Source: Alkaliphilus transvaalensis ATCC 700919
Lineage (GTDB): Bacteria; Bacillota; Clostridia; Peptostreptococcales; Natronincolaceae
Assembly (NCBI RefSeq): GCF_000621485.1
Contig: NZ_JHYF01000015.1
Coordinates: 95,943-159,942, forward strand
DNA: 64,000 nucleotides
Direction: 5' to 3'
This document shows positions 59,355-64,000 of the stretch, in pieces. The position numbers and the translations under genes are program-made. Position 1 is the stretch's first letter. Every line of letters begins with the position of its first letter. Below the pieces are notes generated by a model. It was not told where the DNA came from. It did no database searches and saw nothing but the letters and a program-made list of their open reading frames with translations.

Positions 59355-60641
59355 GTGCGATTAGAATTAGGTAAAATCTTTATAAATGATGTACAATTCG
59401 CTGACACTACGAAAGTAGAGAATGGCGTGCTATACATTAATAAAGAAGAAATGATTCAAGTAATTGGTGGAGATGAGCACATTAAAAGTATTGACATTGA
59501 ATTAGCTCATCCAGGTGAAGAAGTTAGAATAACACCTGTAAAGGATGTTATCGAGCCAAGGGTAAAGGTTGAAGGACCAGGAGGGATTTTCCCAGGAGTA
59601 TTAAGTAAAGTTGATACTGTTGGTAGTGGTCGCACACATGCATTAAAAAATGTTGCGGTTGTTACAGCTGGTAAAATTGTTGGTTTCCAAGAGGGAATCA
59701 TCGATATGACTGGCCCAGGAGCAGAATATACACCCTTCTCACAATTACACAATGTAGTGGTAATTGCAGAACCTATTGATGGTTTAAAACAATATGACCA
59801 TGAAGCAGCTGTAAGAATGATTGGCTTTAAAGCAGCTGAATACCTTGGAAAAGTTGCTAAAGATCTTCAACCAGATGAAGTAAAGGTTTATGAAACTGAA
59901 CCAATCTTCGAATCTGCTCAGAAGTATCCTAATCTTCCAAAGATTGGATACGTTTATATGCTTCAAACACAAGGACTTCTTCATGACACCTATGTATATG
60001 GGGTAGATGCAAAGAAAATTGTACCAACTTTATTATACCCAACAGAAATTATGGATGGGGCAATTATTAGTGGTAACTGTGTTTCTGCTTGCGATAAGAA
60101 CCCAACCTATGTTCACTTAAATAATGGGATTATAGAAGAACTTTATGAACAACATGGTAAAGAAATTAACTTTGTTGGTGTAATCATCACAAATGAAAAC
60201 GTTTATCTTGCTGACAAAGAAAGATCTTCTAACTGGACAGCTAAACTTTGCAGATATTTAGGGCTAGATGGAGTTATTGTATCCCAAGAAGGATTTGGTA
60301 ATCCAGACACAGACTTAATCATGAACTGCAAAAAGATTGAAAGAGAAGGCATTAAAACTGTTATCGTTACAGATGAATATGCTGGAAGAGACGGTGCTTC
60401 TCAATCATTAGCTGATGCAGATGCAAGCGCAAATGCCGTTGTTACAAATGGTAATGCAAATGAAACCATCATCTTACCTCCAATGAAAAAGGTTATTGGG
60501 ACTACAAAGTTTGTAGATGTAATTGCTGGTGGATTCGATGGCAGTTTAAGACCTGATGGTAGCATTGAAGTAGAAATTCAAGCCATCACAGGAGCTACCA
60601 ATGAGACAGGCTTTGTAAAATTAACAGCAAAAGGATACTAA
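59355..60641 (+). CDS. grdE: Glycine reductase component B, alpha/beta proprotein
   Basis: Part of protein B, which binds glycine as a Schiff base. 428 aa. The proprotein cleaves itself before Cys242 in SGNCVSACDKNPTYVHLNNG, giving two subunits; the new N-terminal Cys becomes the pyruvoyl (carbonyl) group that binds glycine. The start is GTG 59355, eight bases after GGGAGG. Rich in GAEYTPFSQLHNVVV and VVTNGNANETIILPPMKKVIG, both conserved in GrdE. Lies between trxA and grdA. Confidence 0.95.
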   Translation: MRLELGKIFINDVQFADTTKVENGVLYINKEEMIQVIGGDEHIKSIDIELAHPGEEVRITPVKDVIEPRVKVEGPGGIFPGVLSKVDTVGSGRTHALKNVAVVTAGKIVGFQEGIIDMTGPGAEYTPFSQLHNVVVIAEPIDGLKQYDHEAAVRMIGFKAAEYLGKVAKDLQPDEVKVYETEPIFESAQKYPNLPKIGYVYMLQTQGLLHDTYVYGVDAKKIVPTLLYPTEIMDGAIISGNCVSACDKNPTYVHLNNGIIEELYEQHGKEINFVGVIITNENVYLADKERSSNWTAKLCRYLGLDGVIVSQEGFGNPDTDLIMNCKKIEREGIKTVIVTDEYAGRDGASQSLADADASANAVVTNGNANETIILPPMKKVIGTTKFVDVIAGGFDGSLRPDGSIEVEIQAITGATNETGFVKLTAKGY

Positions 60642-60695
60642 TAATTAGATAATTGGTAAAAATGATAAATAGAAAAATATGAAAGGATGGTCAAG

Positions 60696-61166
60696 ATGTC
60701 TATATTTGATGGAAAGAAAATTATCATCATTGGCGATAGAGATGGAATTCCAGGTCCAGCTATCGAAGAATGTCTAAAGACAACTGGGGCAGAAGTATTA
60801 TTCTCTGCAACAGAATGTTTTGTCTGAACCGCTGCAGGCGCGATGGACCTAGAAAACCAAAAGAGAGTTAAGGATTATACTGAGAAGTTCGGTGCAGAAA
60901 ATGTTATCGTAATCCTTGGTGCAGCTGAAGCTGAATCTGCTGGATTAGCGGCAGAAACTGTTACAGCAGGAGATCCTACTTTTGCAGGTCCTTTAGCGGG
61001 AGTCCAGTTAGGACTTAAAGTATTACATGCAGTAGAAGGTGAATTTAAAGAAAATGTAGATGCTACTGTATTTGATGATCAAATCGGTATGATGGAAATG
61101 GTACTTGATGTAGATGCTATTTCTGAAGAAATGACGAATATTAGAAATGAATTTAGTAAATACTAA
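60696..61166 (+). CDS. grdA: Glycine reductase selenoprotein A (contains selenocysteine)
   Basis: 156 aa including one in-frame UGA at 60825-60827, codon 44, in [13 protein letters not shown], which matches the Cys-x-x-Sec active site of GrdA. The upstream half ([42 protein letters not shown]) and the downstream half ([17 protein letters not shown]...) join in one frame. GrdA carries the carboxymethyl selenoether from protein B to protein C and is reduced by thioredoxin. UGA readthrough needs SelB and a bSECIS RNA structure, not identified here with certainty. The start has AAGGATGG before it. A plain gene call would begin only after the UGA. Confidence 0.95.
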
Positions 61167-61236
61167 TTAGTTAGGCTTTACTTTATTAATAAATTAACGA
61201 CAATTTCCGCGTATAAATTTGGAGAGGGGGGAAATT

Positions 61237-62544
61237 ATGAGCAAAAAAAGAATCGTTCATTATATCAACCAATTCTTTGCTGGAATCGGTGGAGAAGAAA
61301 AGGCTGATATTAAACCTGAAGTAAGAGAAGGCGTTGTTGGACCAGGTATGGCGATTAATACTGCCATGAAGGATGATGCTGAAATCGTAGCAACCATCAT
61401 TTGTGGAGACTCTTATTTCAATGAAAATGTAGAAGAAGCTAAGGCTACAATCATTGATATGGTGAAAGAATATAATCCTGACTTGTTTATAGCAGGTCCA
61501 GCTTTTAATGCTGGTCGTTACGGAGTAGCCTGCGGTACAATTGCTAAAACTGTAGCAGACGAATTACAAATTCCCGTATTATCTGGTATGTATATAGAAA
61601 ATCCAGGGGCGGATATGTTTAAAAAGAGTATCTACATTACCCAAACAGGAGATTCAGCAGCTGCTATGAGAAAAGCTGTCCCAGATATGACGGCTCTTGC
61701 TCTTAAATTAATTAGAGGTGAAGAAGTAGGTTCACCAGCAGAGGACAAATATATTCCAAGAGGAATTAGAAAAAATTACTTTGCTCAAGAAAGAGGTTCA
61801 AAAAGAGCTGTTAATATGTTATTAAAGAAGCTTAAGGGTGAAGAATTTGTTACAGAATATCCTATGCCAGATTTTGATAGAGTAGAACCAATGCCAGCTG
61901 TTAAAGATTTAGCTAAGGCAAAAATTGCTCTTGTTACCTCTGGTGGTATTGTACCAAAGAATAACCCAGACAGAATCGAATCTTCTAGTGCTTCTAAATA
62001 TGGAGAATACGATATTTCTAGTTTCGATAACTTAACAGAAGCTGATCATGAAACTGCCCATGGTGGATATGATCCAGTTTATGCTAATATCGACCCAGAT
62101 AGAGTACTACCCGTTGATGTTTTAAGAGATCTTGAAAAGGAAGGCGTAATTGGAGAATTGTATAAGTACTTCTACACGACAGTAGGAAACGGTACATCTG
62201 TTGCCAATTCTAAAGCCTTCGCAGCAGAATTTGCTAAAAAATTAGTAGCAGATGGTGTTCAAGCAGTTATCCTTACCTCCACCTGAGGTACCTGTACACG
62301 TTGCGGTGCAACGATGGTAAAGGAAGTTGAAAGAGCAGGTATTCCTGTAGTACACATTTGTACAGTAGTACCAATTTCTTTAACAGTAGGAGCTAACAGA
62401 ATTGTTCCTGCAATAGCAATTCCACATCCATTAGGAAATCCTGCATTGGATGCTAATGAAGAAAAGAATTTAAGAAGAAAAATTGTTATGAAGTCTTTAG
62501 AGGCTTTAACAACTGAAGTAGACGGTCAAACTGTATTTGAATAG
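61237..62544 (+). CDS. grdB: Glycine reductase component B gamma, selenoprotein
   Basis: 435 aa with an in-frame UGA at 62284-62286, codon 350, in TSTUGTCTRCGATMV. A perfect hairpin CGTTGC-GGT-GCAACG starts 12 bases after the UGA, the distance expected for a bacterial SECIS element. GrdB holds the selenol that attacks the glycine bound to GrdE. Other markers: VPVLSGMYIENPGADMF-like motif, VTSGGIVPKNNPDRIESSSASKYGEYDI. The start ATG 61237 follows GGAGAGGGGG. Continuity in one frame before and after the UGA rules out a pseudogene. Confidence 0.95.
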
Positions 62545-62551
62545 AATATGG

Positions 62552-62582
62552 GTGCCGGTTGTTAGGAGCAACCGGCATTTAT
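62552..62582 (+). terminator. Hairpin between grdB and grdC
   Basis: GTGCCGGTTG and CAACCGGCAT pair with a 7-base loop, followed by TTTATT. It may reduce transcription of grdC or stabilise the mRNA end of grdB. Confidence 0.7.
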
Positions 62583-62593
62583 TCTATCTCCGA

Positions 62594-62636
62594 TAGGAAA
62601 ATTATGTAGAATAATTGAATCAGTCATAATTTCCTA
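62594..62636. repeat. 43-bp inverted repeat in the grdB-grdC gap
   Basis: TAGGAAAATTATG and CATAATTTCCTA (one A missing) face each other. The arms resemble the terminal motif of the MITE-like elements (GAGGAAATTGCAT), so this may be a small relative or chance. Confidence 0.4.
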
Positions 62637-62727
62637 GTCCTTTGATTTTAGCTATTTTAAATAGTAAAAGAGGTAAACAGTCAAACATTAAGTATAAGGA
62701 TGTTTAAATTATTTGGAGGTGAATCTT

Positions 62728-64000
62728 ATGGCATATTCAGTAGTAAAGGGTGGAGGATACGTTTTAATCCATACACCAGATATGATTACCCATAACGGAA
62801 CAACACAGACAACCGAAAGATTAGTTAATCCAGATTCAGAATATCTTAAAAAGTTACCTAATTACTATCGTTCATTTGAAGAAGTAATTAGCTATCCGCC
62901 AAACCAAGCGTATATTGGAACTATAAAGCCTGAAGATTTAAGAAACTATGAAATGCCTTGGTATAAGCAAAAGGTAGAAGGGGCAACTAGAACTGGTAAG
63001 CATGGTGAAATTATGCCACAGGATGAATTTATTGCCCTAATTAAAATGGTGGATGTTTTTGACTTAGTTAAACTAGATAAAGAATTTACTGGGATGGTTA
63101 AGCCTAAAATGGAAGCCCATCCATTAATGACTGCAGAATTAGTGGCTAAGTTAAAAGATGGAGATGATTTAGCAGATATCGAAAAATTTATTAATGAAGA
63201 ACATGCAGAGGCCCTATACCACAATGATAAAATAGTTGGTTGTGTGAAGAGAGCCCATGATATAGATCCAAACTTAAATGCCCATGTTATTTTTGAGAAC
63301 TTAGTGGTTAAGGCATCAGGAGTCCTTGCCTTCCAACATTTATTAGATAAAAACAACGTTGATGTTACAACAATTGATTATGTTATAGAGTGTTCAGAAG
63401 AAGCCTGCGGAGATATGAACCAAAGAGGTGGTGGAAACTTCGCAAAGGCAATTGCAGAAACAGTAGGTGCTGTTAATGCAACAGGTTCTGATACAAGAGG
63501 TTTCTGTGCAGCACCAACCCACGCTTTAATTGAAGCAGCAGCATTAGTACAATCGGGCGTATTTGAAAATGTAGTAATCGTAGCCGGTGGAGCGACAGCA
63601 AAACTTGGTATGAATGGAAAAGATCATATTAAGAAAGAGATACCAGTACTAGAAGATGTACTAGGTGGATTTGCTGTACTAATTAGTAAAAATGATGGCG
63701 TACACCCAGTTTTAAGAACAGATCTGGTAGGAAGACATAAGGTTGGAACAGGATCAGCACCACAAAACGTAATTACAGCATTAATTACAGAGCCACTAGA
63801 TAAAGGTGGTTTAAAGATTACTGATGTAGATAAGTACTCAGTAGAAATGCAAAACCCAGACATCACTAAGCCAGCAGGAGCAGGAGATGTACCAGAGGCT
63901 AACTATAAAATGATTGCAGCCCTAGGGGTTAAGAGGGGTGAATTAGAAAGAACAGCAGTAAATTCTTTCGTTGAAAAGCATGGTATGCCAGGTTGGGCAC
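62728..64000 (+). CDS. grdC: Glycine reductase component C beta subunit, partial
   Basis: The gene runs off the end of the window with 424 codons seen and no stop; full-length GrdC is somewhat above 500 aa, so perhaps a fifth is missing. MAYSVVKGGGYVLIHTPDMITHNGTTQTTERLVN is the family start. A thiolase/ketoacyl-synthase-like domain follows, with ECSEEACGDMNQRGGGNFAKAIAETVGAVNATGSDTRGFCAAPTHALIEAA. Protein C releases acetyl phosphate from the acetyl-selenyl intermediate, giving ATP through acetate kinase. GGAGGTG precedes ATG 62728. Opposite-strand open frames here are shadows. Confidence 0.95.
   Translation, partial: MAYSVVKGGGYVLIHTPDMITHNGTTQTTERLVNPDSEYLKKLPNYYRSFEEVISYPPNQAYIGTIKPEDLRNYEMPWYKQKVEGATRTGKHGEIMPQDEFIALIKMVDVFDLVKLDKEFTGMVKPKMEAHPLMTAELVAKLKDGDDLADIEKFINEEHAEALYHNDKIVGCVKRAHDIDPNLNAHVIFENLVVKASGVLAFQHLLDKNNVDVTTIDYVIECSEEACGDMNQRGGGNFAKAIAETVGAVNATGSDTRGFCAAPTHALIEAAALVQSGVFENVVIVAGGATAKLGMNGKDHIKKEIPVLEDVLGGFAVLISKNDGVHPVLRTDLVGRHKVGTGSAPQNVITALITEPLDKGGLKITDVDKYSVEMQNPDITKPAGAGDVPEANYKMIAALGVKRGELERTAVNSFVEKHGMPGWA

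Noticed and set aside
60825..60827. In-frame TGA in grdA (and at 62284 in grdB) as evidence of broken genes
   Set aside because: Positions match the selenocysteine codons of GrdA and GrdB exactly, and reading frame and conservation continue on both sides.
62946..63356. 136-aa open frame on the minus strand (and 63624-63866)
   Set aside because: Lies entirely within grdC, whose plus-strand protein is clearly recognisable.

Overview
The window reads as a chromosomal segment of a low-GC, strictly anaerobic, spore-forming member of the Clostridia, most like Alkaliphilus and its Stickland-fermenting relatives. This rests on A+T-rich DNA with strong AGGAGG ribosome binding sites, a tyrosyl T-box leader, CotF-like spore-coat genes, and a selenoprotein glycine reductase operon behind a glycine riboswitch. 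The genus is inferred; the class is well supported.

Layout. 1-5018: end of a cobalamin/siderophore ABC importer operon (permease tail, ATPase with an extra C-terminal domain) running into late corrinoid synthesis (cobQ, cbiB, cobD). 5104-11020: PerR/Fur repressor, Cof-type HAD phosphatase, two DUF362 proteins (one with ferredoxin clusters), DegV, GNAT and an unknown 83-aa protein. 11309-14863: NarL-type two-component system followed by an exported flavin lipoprotein resembling fumarate/urocanate reductases. 15059-20787: complete fructose PTS operon (fruR-fruK-IIA-IIBC-ptsH-ptsI) with a recognisable sigma-A promoter and operator repeats. 21176-22745: tyrS (minus) with its T-box. 22926-24472: exported NlpC/P60-like protein and a small unknown.

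24964-39811 is the most unusual region, a Ter-type (tellurium/stress response) locus: yceG-like, telA, terD, AIM24-like, terD, terD, a Ca2+-type P-ATPase, then a CitE-like lyase, one polypeptide joining two phosphoribosyltransferase domains with TRSP and PELOTA segments, a HAD phosphatase, and a second yceG-like gene. The two yceG paralogues are the same length and bracket the whole set. This matches the 'biosynthetic module' that Aravind and colleagues associated with Ter proteins; its product is unknown.

39934-43924: LysM/polysaccharide deacetylase, PhzF-like protein, nucleoside-phosphorylase-like protein, two spore-coat genes. 44306-48592: ddl-murF plus a VanRS-like two-component pair, preceded by 11-bp direct repeats that look like the regulator's own site. 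48962-56544: mixed genes (zinc ribbon, CD3324-like HTH, two GNAT/hydrolase genes with TetR, DUF421, MBL hydrolase, speD, CheX-like, trmL). 57108-64000: glycine riboswitch, grdX, trxB, trxA, grdE, grdA, grdB, grdC (cut by the window end). grdA and grdB each carry an in-frame UGA for selenocysteine.

Scattered between genes is a short inverted-repeat element (terminal motif TTGAGGAAATTGCAT, about 145 bp when complete). It looks like a MITE family: three full-length or near full-length copies and several solo ends, often immediately after stop codons. It has created misleading apparent start codons (MQFPQ..., MQFSQ...). A second repeat of about 50 bp flanks the fructose operon on both sides.
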